Origin: Terriglobia bacterium
GTDB lineage: Bacteria > Acidobacteriota > Terriglobia > Terriglobales > Acidobacteriaceae
Assembly: GCA_021324365.1 (NCBI GenBank)
Contig: JAJPJE010000046.1
Span: forward strand, 1 to 64,000
Length of the DNA stretch: 64,000 nt
Reading direction: 5' to 3'
Made by a program: the position numbers and the translations under genes. A model generated the notes under the pieces. The model was not told the DNA's origin. It saw only the letters and a program-made list of their open reading frames with translations, and ran no database searches. Shown piece by piece: positions 52,542 to 62,478 of the stretch. Within the stretch, counting starts at the first letter, position 1. Each line of letters starts with the position of its first letter.

Positions 52542-53048
52542 ATGCCGGCGTATCCAGCGACAGTTTTGCCACCGTCCGACGATAAGCGCTGGCGCATCGT
52601 GGAAGGCACCATGCGCCGCCACGGACGCGAACCCAACGCGCTCATCGAAGTCCTGCACACCGTGCAGGAAAGCTTCGGGTATCTGGACGACACCGCGTTG
52701 AAATTTGTCGCGCAAAGCTTGCGGCTTCCCTATAGCAAGGTTTTTGGTGTCGCGACTTTCTATCACTTCTTCACCCTGAAGCCGAAAGGCAAGCACACCT
52801 GCGTGGTCTGCACCGGCACCGCATGCTACATCAAGGGATCTCCGGCATTGCTGAAGGCCGTTGAAGAAACCGCGCACATTCAACCGGGTGAAACGAGCGA
52901 GGATGACCAGGTCTCATTGCTAACTGCCCGGTGTGTTGGGTCGTGCGGATTGGCACCCGCAGTCGTGTTTGACGGCGAGGTCGCCGGCAAGGTCGTGCCC
53001 GAAGAGATGTCCAAACGCATTCTGAGGTGGCTGCACCATGACGCTTGA
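52542..53048 (+). CDS. hoxE: bidirectional hydrogenase diaphorase subunit HoxE
   Basis: A NuoE-like [2Fe-2S] protein of 168 residues in the diaphorase part of the NAD-linked hydrogenase. Cluster cysteines are in [13 protein letters not shown] and [14 protein letters not shown]. The N-terminal helical part ([15 protein letters not shown] ... [11 protein letters not shown]) is typical. ATG 52542 is chosen for its AAAGGAG. The frame is open to 52146 but those residues do not look conserved. It overlaps hoxF by 11 bases and starts the hydrogenase operon. Confidence 0.92.
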   Translation: MPAYPATVLPPSDDKRWRIVEGTMRRHGREPNALIEVLHTVQESFGYLDDTALKFVAQSLRLPYSKVFGVATFYHFFTLKPKGKHTCVVCTGTACYIKGSPALLKAVEETAHIQPGETSEDDQVSLLTARCVGSCGLAPAVVFDGEVAGKVVPEEMSKRILRWLHHDA

Positions 53049-54714
53049 CGAGCTACGCGAAATCGCGCGCATCGAGCGGGAAAAACAGCAGGAAGTCCCA
53101 CGCAAAATCCACGTCTGCATGGCGGCGGCCTGTCTTTCACAGCATAGCGACAAAGTGAAAGCCGGACTCGAAGCACAGATCAAAGAAAAAGGCCTCGAGC
53201 ACAGCTGCAAGGTGAAGGGCGTCGGCTGCATGGGTCTATGTGCTGCCGGGCCGTTGGTTTCCGTTGAGCCCGAGGGTAAGCTTTACCAGGGCGTGCGTCC
53301 GCCAGAGGAAGGCTCAGACGTCGCCGACATCGTTGGTTCCGTCGATGGCAAGCCAGCGAACAAGCTCGAACTCGATCCTGGGCTTCCCTTCTTCAAAGAG
53401 CAAGTAAAAGTGGTCTTGGAGAACTCGGGAAAGATCGACCCCGAACGAATCGAAGACTACATCGCTGCCGATGGATACGAAGCCCTACTCACCGCGCTCA
53501 CATCGATGACACCGCTCGAAATCATCGAGCAGGTGACGAAGAGTGGACTACGGGGCCGTGGCGGCGCCGGTTATCCCACCGGCCTGAAGTGGAGCACGGT
53601 CGCCAAAGCTCGCAGCCAGAACAATACCAAGTTCGTAATCTGCAATGCGGATGAAGGCGACCCGGGAGCCTTCATGGATCGCAGCGTGCTCGAAAGCGAT
53701 CCGCAACGTGTGCTCGAAGGCATGGCAATCGCCGCTTACGCCGTTGGAGCCAGCCAAGGATATATCTATGTTCGCGCCGAGTATCCCCTGGCAATCAAGC
53801 GACTGAAGACCGCGATTAAGCAGGCCGAAAATCTGGGCCTGCTCGGCAATAACATTTGCGAAACCCGTTTCAGCTTCCGCATCGACATTCGACTCGGTGC
53901 AGGTGCATTCGTCTGCGGCGAAGAAACCGCTCTGATCAACTCCGTCGAAGGAAAGCGTGGGACGCCGCGTCCGCGTCCCCCTTATCCCGCCCAGGAGGGT
54001 CTGTGGGGCGCACCCACTTTGATCAACAACGTCGAGACCTACGCCAACATTGCTCCCATTGTTCGCAAAGGGGGTGCATGGTTCGCGGGCATCGGCACCG
54101 AAAAGAGCAAAGGGACAAAGGTCTTCGCACTTGCCGGGCGCGTCCAGAACACCGGGCTTATTGAAGTGCCGATGGGGATCAAGCTGCGCGACATCATCTT
54201 CCGCCTTGGCGGCGGAATTCCCGATGGCCGGAAATTCAAAGCCGCCCAGACCGGTGGCCCGTCGGGCGGATGCGTGCCGGAGCAGTACCTCGATATGCCC
54301 GTGGATTATGAGTCGCTGGCAAAGGTCGGCTCGATCATGGGGTCCGGCGGCCTCATCGTCATGGACGACAGCTCCTGCATGCCCGATGTCGCCAAGTACT
54401 TCATGGATTTCTGCCGCACCGAATCCTGCGGCAAGTGCGCTCCCTGTCGCGTGGGAACCACCCACATGTACAACCTGCTGGAGCGGATCACCTCGGGCGC
54501 CGCAGCCGAAAAAGAATTGAGCCTTCTCGAAGAGTTGTGCTCCGTGGTCAGCCAGACCAGCCTTTGCGGACTAGGGCAGAGCGCGCCAAATCCGGTGGTC
54601 ACGACACTGCGCTACTTCCGCGACGAGTATCTGGCGCATATCGGTGAGAAGCACTGTCCGGCAGGCGTCTGCAAAACCAAACCTCTCTCCAGAACCACGG
54701 AGGTGGGTAAATGA
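53038..54714 (+). CDS. hoxF: bidirectional hydrogenase diaphorase subunit HoxF
   Basis: The NAD(H)- and FMN-binding subunit, 558 residues. Residues 18-90 form a thioredoxin-like [2Fe-2S] domain ([20 protein letters not shown]). The NuoF core follows with [13 protein letters not shown] (NADH), [15 protein letters not shown] (FMN) and [16 protein letters not shown]. An SLBB domain and the [4Fe-4S] site [13 protein letters not shown] with a later Cys in SLCGLGQ complete it. It passes electrons between NAD(H) and the HoxU clusters. Overlaps hoxE and hoxU. Confidence 0.94.
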   Translation: MTLDELREIARIEREKQQEVPRKIHVCMAAACLSQHSDKVKAGLEAQIKEKGLEHSCKVKGVGCMGLCAAGPLVSVEPEGKLYQGVRPPEEGSDVADIVGSVDGKPANKLELDPGLPFFKEQVKVVLENSGKIDPERIEDYIAADGYEALLTALTSMTPLEIIEQVTKSGLRGRGGAGYPTGLKWSTVAKARSQNNTKFVICNADEGDPGAFMDRSVLESDPQRVLEGMAIAAYAVGASQGYIYVRAEYPLAIKRLKTAIKQAENLGLLGNNICETRFSFRIDIRLGAGAFVCGEETALINSVEGKRGTPRPRPPYPAQEGLWGAPTLINNVETYANIAPIVRKGGAWFAGIGTEKSKGTKVFALAGRVQNTGLIEVPMGIKLRDIIFRLGGGIPDGRKFKAAQTGGPSGGCVPEQYLDMPVDYESLAKVGSIMGSGGLIVMDDSSCMPDVAKYFMDFCRTESCGKCAPCRVGTTHMYNLLERITSGAAAEKELSLLEELCSVVSQTSLCGLGQSAPNPVVTTLRYFRDEYLAHIGEKHCPAGVCKTKPLSRTTEVGK

Positions 54715-55430
54715 GCCCCGCAGTGGAAATCAAAACACTACAAATTGACGGCAAGGACGTAGGTGCGCGCGCTGATCAGACCATCCTCGAAGTCGCGCGC
54801 GAAAATGGTATCGATATTCCCACTCTCTGCCATCTCGACGGCCTCGGCGATGTCGGCGCATGCAGGCTATGCCTGGTGGAAGTGAAAGGGAGCAACAAGC
54901 TGCTACCGGCGTGCGTGACCCGCGTACAGGAAGGCATGGAGGTCACCGCACATTCACCGCGACTGGAATCGTTGCGCAAAATCATTGTCGAGATGCTCTT
55001 CTCCGAGCGCAACCACGTCTGCTCCGTCTGCGTTTCTAATGGTCACTGCGAACTGCAGGCGCTGGCAGCCAGCCTCGGGATCACGCATGTGCGGGTTCCT
55101 TATCTGAATCCAAAGCTCCAGGTAGATGCAACCAACCGCCGCTTCGTTATCGACCACAACCGCTGTGTGCTTTGCTCGCGTTGCGTGCGCGTATGCGATG
55201 AGATCGAAGGAGCACACACCTGGGATCACTTCGGCCGCGGCATCGACTGCCGCGTCATCACCGACCTGAATCAGCCATGGGGTAATTCCGATAGCTGCAC
55301 CGGTTGCGGCAAGTGCGTGCATGTCTGCCCGACCGGCGCGCTAGTAGAGAAAGGACGTGCGGCTGGCGAGATGAGAAAGCGGCAGCAGTTCCTGCCTTAT
55401 CTGACCTTGATGCGGGAGGGACGCCAATGA
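54711..55430 (+). CDS. hoxU: bidirectional hydrogenase diaphorase subunit HoxU
   Basis: 239 residues, the NuoG N-terminal equivalent carrying several Fe-S clusters. A plant-type [2Fe-2S] site ([22 protein letters not shown] with a fourth Cys in [11 protein letters not shown]), a His-Cys3 [4Fe-4S] site ([16 protein letters not shown]), and two ferredoxin-type [4Fe-4S] motifs ([13 protein letters not shown] and [15 protein letters not shown]). It connects HoxF with HoxY. ATGA overlap with both neighbours. Confidence 0.94.
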   Translation: MSPAVEIKTLQIDGKDVGARADQTILEVARENGIDIPTLCHLDGLGDVGACRLCLVEVKGSNKLLPACVTRVQEGMEVTAHSPRLESLRKIIVEMLFSERNHVCSVCVSNGHCELQALAASLGITHVRVPYLNPKLQVDATNRRFVIDHNRCVLCSRCVRVCDEIEGAHTWDHFGRGIDCRVITDLNQPWGNSDSCTGCGKCVHVCPTGALVEKGRAAGEMRKRQQFLPYLTLMREGRQ

Positions 55431-55960
55431 GCAAGATCCGAATCGCTACCGTATGGATGGATGGCTGCTCTGGATGTCACATGTCCTTCCTCGACATGGA
55501 CGAGCGTCTGCTCGAACTCGCCGAACACATCGACTTGGTCTACAGCCCGCTCGTTGACTTGAAAGACTTCCCGCAGGAAGTGGACGTCACCTTGATCGAA
55601 GGCGCCCTCAGTTCCGAGGAGGACATGGAAAAGCTGCATAAGATTCGAAAGCACTCCAAGCTCCTTGTCTCATTGGGCGACTGCGCGGTCACCGCCAATG
55701 TCCCCGGAATGCGCAATTCGTTTCCAGTCGATTCCGTGCTGAAGCGCGGCTATCTCGAGAATGCCACCTTGAACCAGCAGATCCCGTTGCAGGTGATTCC
55801 GAAGCTTCTACCCCGCGCGCTCCCGCTGCACGAGGCAGTCAAAGTCGACCTGTTCATCCCCGGATGCCCGCCCCACCGTGACGCCATTCACTACGCGCTT
55901 TCGGAATTGATCGCGGGACGCGTGCCGGACCTGAGCACGCATAGCCATTTCGGAGCCTAG
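55427..55960 (+). CDS. hoxY: [NiFe] hydrogenase small subunit HoxY
   Basis: 177 residues, the short form of small subunit typical of group 3 cytoplasmic hydrogenases, with only the proximal [4Fe-4S] cluster. Ligands: Cys14 and Cys17 in [11 protein letters not shown], then [16 protein letters not shown] and [11 protein letters not shown]. No twin-arginine signal, so cytoplasmic. ATG 55427 overlaps the hoxU stop. The frame open from 55304 lies in hoxU coding sequence. Confidence 0.94.
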   Translation: MSKIRIATVWMDGCSGCHMSFLDMDERLLELAEHIDLVYSPLVDLKDFPQEVDVTLIEGALSSEEDMEKLHKIRKHSKLLVSLGDCAVTANVPGMRNSFPVDSVLKRGYLENATLNQQIPLQVIPKLLPRALPLHEAVKVDLFIPGCPPHRDAIHYALSELIAGRVPDLSTHSHFGA

Positions 55961-55969
55961 GAGAGCGAG

Positions 55970-57388
55970 ATGCAAACTGTCGTAATCGATCCCGTCACTC
56001 GCATCGAAGGACATTCCAAGATCACGATCCAACTCGACGATCATGGCATGGTGCAGGACGCGCATTTTCATGTTACCCAATTCCGCGGTTTCGAGAAGCT
56101 CTGCGAGGGTCGTCCGTTCTATGAAATGCCTGCCCTGATGGCGCGTATCTGCGGCATCTGTCCCGTCTCGCACCTGATCGCCTCGGCCAAAGCTTGCGAC
56201 GCGATCCTGGCAGTGCGTATTCCCGAAACCGCCGAAAAGCTGCGTCGCATTATGAATCTCGCGCAGATCGTGCAATCGCACGCCTTGAGCTTCTTCCATC
56301 TTTCTTCGCCTGACTTCCTGCTTGGCATGGATTCCGATCCGGCCAAGCGCAACATCTTCGGCGTGGCTGCACACAGTCCTGAGATGTCACGCGACGGCGT
56401 GCGCCTGCGCAAGTTCGGGCAGGAGATTATCGAACTGCTCGGCGGCAAGCGTATCCACCCGGCATGGGTTGTCCCGGGTGGTGTCAGCGAACCGCTGAAA
56501 GTCGAATATCGCGACAAGATTCTGAAGTCCATCCCGGAAGCCAAGGACATCGTTTTCCGTACCTTAGCGTGGTTCAAGCGGCAGTTGGAAAGCTTTCGAG
56601 AAGAGATTCGTACCTTCGCGAACTTCCCTTCCCTCTTCATGGCGCTCACCAAGGAAGACGGCAACCTGGCCTTCTACAAAGGATGGCTGCGCCTGGTAGA
56701 TGCCGATGGCGAAGTTGTTCAAGACCATGTCGATCCAGCCGACTATCAGGAATACATCGGCGAAGCCGTCGAGCCCTGGTCCTATCTCAAATCTCCCTAT
56801 TACAAGCCGCTCGGCTATCCGAAAGGCATGTATCGCGTTGGACCGTTGGCGCGCCTCAACATGGCGAAGCGCTGCGGCACGCCGCTCGCTGATCAGGAAC
56901 TGGCGGAATTTCGCGAACTGGAGCGCCGCTTCGTCCTCAGCTCCTTCTATTACCACTATGCGCGTCTGATCGAAGCGCTCTTTGCAATCGAGCGCATTGA
57001 GGCCTACCTCGAAGAGCCCGAGATCCTTGGCAAGCACGTACGCGCTTATGCCGGTCCCAACAACTACAACGGCGTCGGCGTGGCTGAGGCACCGCGCGGC
57101 ACACTGATCCACAATTACAGGATCGACGAGAGCGGCCTGATCACTCATGCCAATCTCATCATTGCCACCGGGCACAACAATTTGGCGATGAACCGCGGAG
57201 TGTTGCAGGTGGCTAAGCATTTCATAAAAGGAAGAACGATTCCGGAAGGCATGTTAAACCGCGTCGAGGCCGTTATCCGGTGCTACGATCCTTGCTTGAG
57301 TTGCTCGACACACGCGCTCGGACAGATGCGCCTGCACTTGGAACTGCGTGATGCGGGCGGAACCGTGCTCTCAGAGGTAAAGAGATAA
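55970..57388 (+). CDS. hoxH: [NiFe] hydrogenase large subunit HoxH
   Basis: 472 residues, carries the Ni-Fe site. The N-terminal L1 motif is [10 protein letters not shown] (Cys61, Cys64) and the C-terminal motif DPCLSCSTH (Cys442, Cys445, His448). A 24-residue extension after the histidine must be removed by the endopeptidase encoded next. With HoxY it oxidises H2 or reduces protons, exchanging electrons with NAD through HoxEFU (group 3d). It starts nine bases after hoxY, with GGAG upstream. Confidence 0.95.
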   Translation: MQTVVIDPVTRIEGHSKITIQLDDHGMVQDAHFHVTQFRGFEKLCEGRPFYEMPALMARICGICPVSHLIASAKACDAILAVRIPETAEKLRRIMNLAQIVQSHALSFFHLSSPDFLLGMDSDPAKRNIFGVAAHSPEMSRDGVRLRKFGQEIIELLGGKRIHPAWVVPGGVSEPLKVEYRDKILKSIPEAKDIVFRTLAWFKRQLESFREEIRTFANFPSLFMALTKEDGNLAFYKGWLRLVDADGEVVQDHVDPADYQEYIGEAVEPWSYLKSPYYKPLGYPKGMYRVGPLARLNMAKRCGTPLADQELAEFRELERRFVLSSFYYHYARLIEALFAIERIEAYLEEPEILGKHVRAYAGPNNYNGVGVAEAPRGTLIHNYRIDESGLITHANLIIATGHNNLAMNRGVLQVAKHFIKGRTIPEGMLNRVEAVIRCYDPCLSCSTHALGQMRLHLELRDAGGTVLSEVKR

Positions 57389-57874
57389 ATGGCACCAATT
57401 GTTGTGATCGGGTATGGCAATCCGCTGCGCGGTGATGACGCTATCGGATGGAAGGCTGCGGAAGCCCTCCGTGATGTCTACGAAGATGATCTCTCCGTCG
57501 AAGTCTTTGCCAGTCACCAGCTCAACCCGGAGATGGCAGAATCCGTTGCCGAAGCCGGTGCTGTGATCTTCATCGATGCCGTTGCCGACAAACTCTCAGC
57601 CGGCAACGTAATATGCGAAAACATAGATCCAGCCGATCACTCCTCGGCATTCACCCACGATCTCGACCCCGCGACGCTGCTCGCCTCCGCCATCGACCTC
57701 TATGGCAGCTGTCCACGCGCGGCGCTCATTGGTATAGGCGTTCACTCCTGTGATCTCGGCCAAGAACTGAGTCGCGAAGTAAAAGCTGCCCTGCCGAAGG
57801 TGGTGGCAGAAGTAAAACAGATGATCGAGCGCCACCGAACTGGTCTCCCGTTCCATTCTCGGTCGTCGACATAG
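57389..57874 (+). CDS. hoxW: hydrogenase maturation protease
   Basis: 161 residues of the HyaD/HycI/HoxW family; cleaves the C-terminal peptide of HoxH after nickel insertion. The N-terminal GYGNPLRGDDAIGW contains the conserved nickel-sensing Asp, with further ligands in the central Asp (VIFIDAVAD) and His (GIGVHSCDLGQEL). Its ATG directly follows the hoxH stop. The other maturation genes (hypA-F) are not in the window. Confidence 0.9.
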   Translation: MAPIVVIGYGNPLRGDDAIGWKAAEALRDVYEDDLSVEVFASHQLNPEMAESVAEAGAVIFIDAVADKLSAGNVICENIDPADHSSAFTHDLDPATLLASAIDLYGSCPRAALIGIGVHSCDLGQELSREVKAALPKVVAEVKQMIERHRTGLPFHSRSST

Positions 57875-57983
57875 TTAATTCGCCGAGAAAAAATTGCATA
57901 CCACTCAAATTTCTAAGTTCAAGAAGGACAATGAATTACGATCTGACTTCCAAAAATGGAATACGCAAATATACTGTTTTTAG

Positions 57984-58012
57984 TTGACCTCACAATTGGT
58001 CTCAGGTAGACT
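57984..58012 (+). promoter_or_regulatory. candidate promoter with a long 5' leader
   Basis: TTGACC (57984-57989), 17-base spacer, TAGACT (58007-58012), inside an AT-rich stretch after the hox operon. Transcription would start near 58019, leaving a leader of about 150 bases before the 75-residue protein gene. Confidence 0.4.
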
Positions 58013-58167
58013 TCTGAGTTTGACCGGGGTTGTTCGAAACGACAGGTAGGCTGCACGATAAGTCACTCCGTTTGTTAAGTGCCTGTGAATCGTACGGAAG
58101 TCCCCAAGAATCGAATCTAGTACGCGTAATTTCTGGTTCTCATCACAACAAGGCAGGACGACTGATA

Positions 58168-58395
58168 ATGGCAAAGAGACGTGGAAACCCTAACTGGGGC
58201 AAGCCCGAGCCAATTGGCCCCGTGATTCCAACCGTTACCGAGTTCGAGCAGGTTGTGCGCGAGTTCAAGCTCACGCCCGACCAGTACCTCCGCTCGACCC
58301 GTCTGCGCGAGTGGGCGCGGAAGAACCGCAATTCGAAGTACATCCCTGAGCCTCTTCTGGAAGCCTGGGGATTCGAAATCGAGTCGGCTTTGTAA
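58168..58395 (+). CDS. small basic conserved-looking protein
   Basis: 75 residues, MAKRRGNPNWGKPEPIGPVIP start, then a helical part (VTEFEQVVREFKLTPDQYLRS, LREWARKNRNSKYIPEPLLEAWG). It is basic in the first half, without membrane or export signal. It may bind nucleic acid, but no known domain is visible. I recall similar small proteins from Acidobacteria, unverified. It has a candidate promoter 150 bases upstream and a strong terminator right after the stop, so it is an independent unit. Confidence 0.7.
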   Translation: MAKRRGNPNWGKPEPIGPVIPTVTEFEQVVREFKLTPDQYLRSTRLREWARKNRNSKYIPEPLLEAWGFEIESAL

Positions 58396-58421
58396 TTGGG
58401 TCATTCTACACTTCGGGTCTC

Positions 58422-58450
58422 AGGCCGCCTTCGGGCGGCCTTTCCCTTTT
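58422..58450 (+). terminator. intrinsic terminator
   Basis: AGGCCGCC (58422-58429), TTCG tetraloop, GGCGGCCT (58434-58441), then TTTCCCTTTT. It lies 26 bases after the stop of the 75-residue protein. Confidence 0.9.
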
Positions 58451-58493
58451 ATGTGCACATCCTGTTTCCGTGGGCTGGGTGTAGAGTAGTCGG

Positions 58494-59900
58494 ATGAGGC
58501 GCCTATCTGCTCTCGTCGCTGTTCTCTTTCTGGCATTGCCATTCACGCTTGCTGAGGAGCCCACCCTCGCCGCCGGCCGGATAATCGATAAAGTCATTTG
58601 CAGTGACAATCCTCAGCAAACCTACGCCCTCTATCTTCCCAGTCGCTACTCACCGGCGGCTAAGTGGCCGATCATCTATGTCTTCGATCCGATGGCGCGT
58701 GGCGACGTTGCCGTCGAGGCAATCCATGAGGCGGCCGAACAATACGGGTACATCGTCGCTGCCTCGAACAATTCTCGTAATGGATCGTTCGGCGATTCCT
58801 CCGAAGCGGCCAACGCCATATCCCAGGACACTCATGAGCGCCTCTCGATCGACGATCGCAGAGTTTACGTAGCCGGTTTCTCCGGTGGTGCGCGTTTGGC
58901 CACGGAAATCGCGATTCTGTGCAAGACCTGCATCGCTGGCGTACTTGCCAGCGGGGCCGGTTTCCCGATCAACACCCCCCCGTCCAAGGACATTCATTTC
59001 GCGTACTTTCTGGCCGTAGGTAATGCGGACTTCAACTTTCCGGAAGGCGTAGCGCTGCGGCAGCAGCTTGAACAGGTTCATGCTGTGTATCGCATCCGCA
59101 ATTTTGATGGCGGCCACGAGTGGGCTCCCTCGCCGGTCTGGAAGGAAGCTCTGGGTTGGATGGACCTCCAGGCCATGCGCTCGGGTTCGCAGCCTAAAGA
59201 AGCCAACACAGTCCAGCAGATCTTTCAACAAGAACTCGAACTCGCTCGCGCAGATCAGAAGACAGGCAAACTTTTAGCTTCCCAGCGTGAGTATCAATAC
59301 ATGGCCCGGGATTTCGATGGATTGACCGACACCAGCGAGGTGAAAACACAACTGGCGCAGCTGAAGTCCGAAAAGCAGCTTAAGAGCGAAGAAAAGCAGG
59401 AGCGCGCTGACGTTGATCGTCAGGCCAAGCTGGCTGGCAAGGCCTCGGCTCAAATGCAGGGGATCCTGACCAATGATACGGACATGACCACGTACGCTGA
59501 AATTACTCGAACCATGGTGGGTCTGAAGGCAGACATCTCGAAGGCTTCTAATCAGCAGGACCCAAGCGTCCTGGTGATGAGACGAGCTCTCGGGCAGCTG
59601 GTGGTCCAGGCTTACGAGTCCGGAGACCGCGCTCTCGAGCAAAAGAACTACCCGGCAGCTCTGAAGTATTTCGACCTTCTCGTGGCTGGAACGAGCTCTC
59701 CTGGCGGGGCACTTTACGAACGCGCACGGGTCTACGCTGCCCAGGGTGATGCACAGAAGTGCCTCTCTGAGCTGCAGCAAGCCCAAGCCGCCGGATTCCA
59801 TGATCCCAAAGCTTTGCAAGCCGCAGAATTCAATCAGTATCGCCAACTGCCGCAATTTCGGGACTTGCAATCTGAATGGAACAAGCAGGCACGCCCCTGA
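58494..59900 (+). CDS. secreted alpha/beta-hydrolase-like protein with C-terminal TPR region
   Basis: 468 residues. Signal peptide MRRLSALVAVLFLALPFTLA. Residues about 35-240 are an alpha/beta hydrolase of the PHB-depolymerase/esterase type: nucleophile elbow AGFSGGARLA (G-x-S-x-G), acid probably in VGNADFNFP, and the histidine in FDGGHEWAP. Residues about 250-468 are helical, with a coiled coil (LAQLKSEKQLKSEEKQERADVD) and TPR-like repeats (LEQKNYPAALKYFDLLVAG). Substrate unknown. It is followed by a DUF4126 gene after 12 bases. Confidence 0.68.
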   Translation: MRRLSALVAVLFLALPFTLAEEPTLAAGRIIDKVICSDNPQQTYALYLPSRYSPAAKWPIIYVFDPMARGDVAVEAIHEAAEQYGYIVAASNNSRNGSFGDSSEAANAISQDTHERLSIDDRRVYVAGFSGGARLATEIAILCKTCIAGVLASGAGFPINTPPSKDIHFAYFLAVGNADFNFPEGVALRQQLEQVHAVYRIRNFDGGHEWAPSPVWKEALGWMDLQAMRSGSQPKEANTVQQIFQQELELARADQKTGKLLASQREYQYMARDFDGLTDTSEVKTQLAQLKSEKQLKSEEKQERADVDRQAKLAGKASAQMQGILTNDTDMTTYAEITRTMVGLKADISKASNQQDPSVLVMRRALGQLVVQAYESGDRALEQKNYPAALKYFDLLVAGTSSPGGALYERARVYAAQGDAQKCLSELQQAQAAGFHDPKALQAAEFNQYRQLPQFRDLQSEWNKQARP

Positions 59901-59912
59901 CGTAGATAGCAT

Positions 59913-60539
59913 ATGCACTTTTCGGGGACCGAACTCGCTGCCCTGATCGTAGCCACCAGCTTCGCGGCAGGACTGAACGTCTACGCAACCTTGGCGACCT
60001 TGGGGCTGCTGTCCCACGCAGGCGTGATCGTGCTCCCCAGTTCCCTGCACCTGGTTTCGGACTGGTGGGTCATCGGCGTAAGCCTGGCGCTTTTTGCGGT
60101 CGAGTTTTTTGCCGACAAGGTGCCTGCCTTCGACCTGGTTTGGAATGCCCTGCATACCTTCATTCGCATTCCCATCGCTGCGCTGCTTGCGTTTGGAGCC
60201 ACATCCCAACTGAGCCCGCCGATGCAGTTGCTCGCGGCAGTTGCCGGTGCAGGTATCGCCTTCGCGGCCCATGGAGGAAAAACTGCCGTCCGGGCAGCTA
60301 TTACACCCTCGCCCGAGCCGGTCTCCAACATAGCCCTAAGCGCGAGCGAGGACGTGCTCGCAATTTTCCTCACCTGGTTCGCCACCAGGCACCCATTCAT
60401 CAGTGCAGCCATCGCGCTTGTTCTGGTTGTGCTCATAGTACTCGCGATCCGGTGGGTAGCGCGCGCCTTGCGCAATCTATTCCGGGGTGCCGAGCGCACC
60501 TTCGAACCCCGATCCCCCGAAACTCATCTTACGAGCTAA
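59913..60539 (+). CDS. DUF4126 family membrane protein
   Basis: 208 residues with about five hydrophobic helices, among them TELAALIVATSFAAGLNVYATLATLGLL and the C-terminal AAIALVLVVLIVLAIRW. The NVYATLATLGLLSHAGVI and VSNIALSASEDVLAIFLTWFATRHP blocks are typical of DUF4126, of unknown function. It lies 12 bases after the hydrolase gene and is probably co-transcribed. Confidence 0.75.
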   Translation: MHFSGTELAALIVATSFAAGLNVYATLATLGLLSHAGVIVLPSSLHLVSDWWVIGVSLALFAVEFFADKVPAFDLVWNALHTFIRIPIAALLAFGATSQLSPPMQLLAAVAGAGIAFAAHGGKTAVRAAITPSPEPVSNIALSASEDVLAIFLTWFATRHPFISAAIALVLVVLIVLAIRWVARALRNLFRGAERTFEPRSPETHLTS

Positions 60540-60679
60540 ACTTGTCCCTTTCCATGTCGATGGCTGCGCGTGGAAATTACGAACCTTAACGAAGTTTTCA
60601 TCCGGTATTTGTATTTGCGGCATTCTATGTAACTCGGCGGGGAGAGTTCCTGCTCAAAATTCAAGTGAGGAGTGCTCCG

Positions 60680-62281
60680 ATGCGATTGTCCAGATTACAA
60701 CTGCGACTGCTCGCGTTCGTGTTGCCGCTGTTGTACGCACCGCTTGCGCTAGCGGATGGAAACATCAACCAGGTAAAACACATCATCATCCTCGTCCAGG
60801 AAAACCATTCTTTCGATAACTATTTCGGCGCGCTGGCATATGCGCCTGGCAGCCCCTACCACAACGGTGACGGTCATTGCAGCCAGCGCGACCATCGCTG
60901 CATAGACGGCCTGCGCTGCAAGGTGAATCGCGACGGCACCCTCCAGTGCTCAAACTCCAATCTCGACGACAACGGCTCGCGCGTGTCTGCTTTCCACATC
61001 CCGACTCGCTGCGTTACGCCGGACCTGAATCACGACTGGTTCGGAACGCACGAGGAAATCAATTTTCTGTTTCCCAACAGCACGCTGGATCGTCCCCTCA
61101 GCGACGGCTTTGTCCGAGTGAGCGATGCGACGGATCAACTCGACAACGGCGTCGAGTCCCCAACCGAAGACGACACTATCGGCTACTACAATCAGAGCGA
61201 CATTCCCTTCTACTACCAACTGGCGAGCCAGTTCGCGGTAAATGATCGCTATTTCGCATCGGTGCTTGGACCGACTTTCCCCAACCGTGCGTACGTCATG
61301 GCAGCAACTTCTTTTGGTCACCTTACAACCAATGACACGTTCCCTCCGCCGGGAGGATACAAGCCGATCACCGGCACAATTCTCGACCTGATGGACAAAT
61401 ATCAGGTTAGTTGGGCCGACTACTTTCAGGATGCTCCTGCCGGCGCTGCCTTCCGTCTGTTTGGAACAACCGGCATCGATCCCCACTTTCTGCCGCTTAC
61501 TCTTTTCCTCGCGCAAGCCGCGGGAGTGCCCGGTGCAGGCGATCTGCCGAGCGTTTCTTTTGTCGATCCCAACTTTGGCCTGACTGGGAGAGCCACGGAG
61601 AACGACGAGCATCCTCCGACAGACATCCAGCGCGGCCAGGCATGGGTATCGCAAGCGATTAGCGCGGTGCGCAATGGTCCCTTCTGGAAAGATACCGTCA
61701 TATTCATCACCTACGACGAGCATGGCGGATTTTACGACCATGCCGCGCCGCCCCGAGCACCTCAGGGAGGCGCTCGCACACCGGACGGAATCTCCCCCGG
61801 TCAATGCGAGGATTTGTCCAATCCTCCCGCGAGCTTGAAACCAGGTGGCGGAGCCGAATGCAGCAGCAACCCTCTTAGCACAACGGATACAACGGTGATC
61901 GATGCAGGCAAGCTGTGTCCGGAATTTGCGTCCGATCCGACCCGCCCCTACCCGGACAACTGCGCGTCTTTCGATCAGCTCGGAGTTCGCGTACCGTTCA
62001 TGGCCGTATCGCCGTTCTCTAAGCCCCATTACGTCTCGCACACCATTGGCGACCACACGTCGCTACTGGCGTTCATCGAACAACGCTTCCTAAGCACGCG
62101 AGCGAGCAGCGGAGATGGAGATCATGACGGCGACGATCGTGGTGCACCTGCGCATCTTTACCTGACAAGGCGTGATCAGCATGCGCACACGCTCGAAGAT
62201 ATGTTTGACTTCGATCGCTCACCGTCGCTGAATGTGCCCATTGCCCCAGTCACAGGACCCACACAAGACTGCACGCCGTAA
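60680..62281 (+). CDS. phosphoesterase family protein (phospholipase C / acid phosphatase AcpA type)
   Basis: 533 residues from the ATG at 60680. The signal peptide ends near PLALADG. The alkaline-phosphatase-superfamily metal site starts IIILVQENHSFDNYFG (Asn/Glu ligands). Later metal ligands are in VIFITYDEHGGFYDH, with further conserved residues in RVPFMAVSPFSKPHYVSHT and DHTSLLAFIEQRFL. It probably hydrolyses phospholipid or phosphate esters outside the cytoplasm. The neighbouring PiT genes fit phosphate scavenging. Confidence 0.85.
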   Translation: MRLSRLQLRLLAFVLPLLYAPLALADGNINQVKHIIILVQENHSFDNYFGALAYAPGSPYHNGDGHCSQRDHRCIDGLRCKVNRDGTLQCSNSNLDDNGSRVSAFHIPTRCVTPDLNHDWFGTHEEINFLFPNSTLDRPLSDGFVRVSDATDQLDNGVESPTEDDTIGYYNQSDIPFYYQLASQFAVNDRYFASVLGPTFPNRAYVMAATSFGHLTTNDTFPPPGGYKPITGTILDLMDKYQVSWADYFQDAPAGAAFRLFGTTGIDPHFLPLTLFLAQAAGVPGAGDLPSVSFVDPNFGLTGRATENDEHPPTDIQRGQAWVSQAISAVRNGPFWKDTVIFITYDEHGGFYDHAAPPRAPQGGARTPDGISPGQCEDLSNPPASLKPGGGAECSSNPLSTTDTTVIDAGKLCPEFASDPTRPYPDNCASFDQLGVRVPFMAVSPFSKPHYVSHTIGDHTSLLAFIEQRFLSTRASSGDGDHDGDDRGAPAHLYLTRRDQHAHTLEDMFDFDRSPSLNVPIAPVTGPTQDCTP

Positions 62282-62300
62282 CGCATCGGTGCAGTTTTGA

Positions 62301-62343
62301 CGGTTGGCGTGGCTATGTAACCCCCGCGCCAACCGCCACTTTT
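62301..62343 (+). terminator. hairpin terminator after the phosphoesterase gene
   Basis: CGGTTGGCG (62301-62309) and CGCCAACCG (62327-62335), a perfect nine-base stem with a 17-base loop; TTTT at 62340-62343 follows after CCAC. Confidence 0.6.
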
Positions 62344-62373
62344 CAGAAACGGTTCCCCGCATTGCAATCAGGT

Positions 62374-62408
62374 TTGACCACCCTGAATTATTAATGTCAT
62401 ATTAATAA
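62374..62408 (+). promoter_or_regulatory. promoter/operator candidate of the phosphate uptake pair
   Basis: TTGACC (62374-62379) with a poor -10 (CATATT, 62398-62403). Over it lies a perfect dyad TTATTAAT-GTCAT-ATTAATAA (62388-62408). The dyad is a likely operator. It does not match the 11-base direct repeats of a Pho box. Confidence 0.4.
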
Positions 62409-62478
62409 GCCCGTCACGAACGAAATGGGCAAACCGTATCCGTGCCTTTGAGGAAACGGAAAAGGATCCTCCTAATTT

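Noticed and set aside
53548-54465. 305-codon minus-strand frame inside hoxF
   Set aside because: It is antisense to the NuoF core motifs; no domain in the product.
62395-62418. Pho box before the phosphate transporter operon
   Set aside because: TGTCAT and GTCACG elements are present but 17-18 bases apart instead of the 11-base direct repeat.
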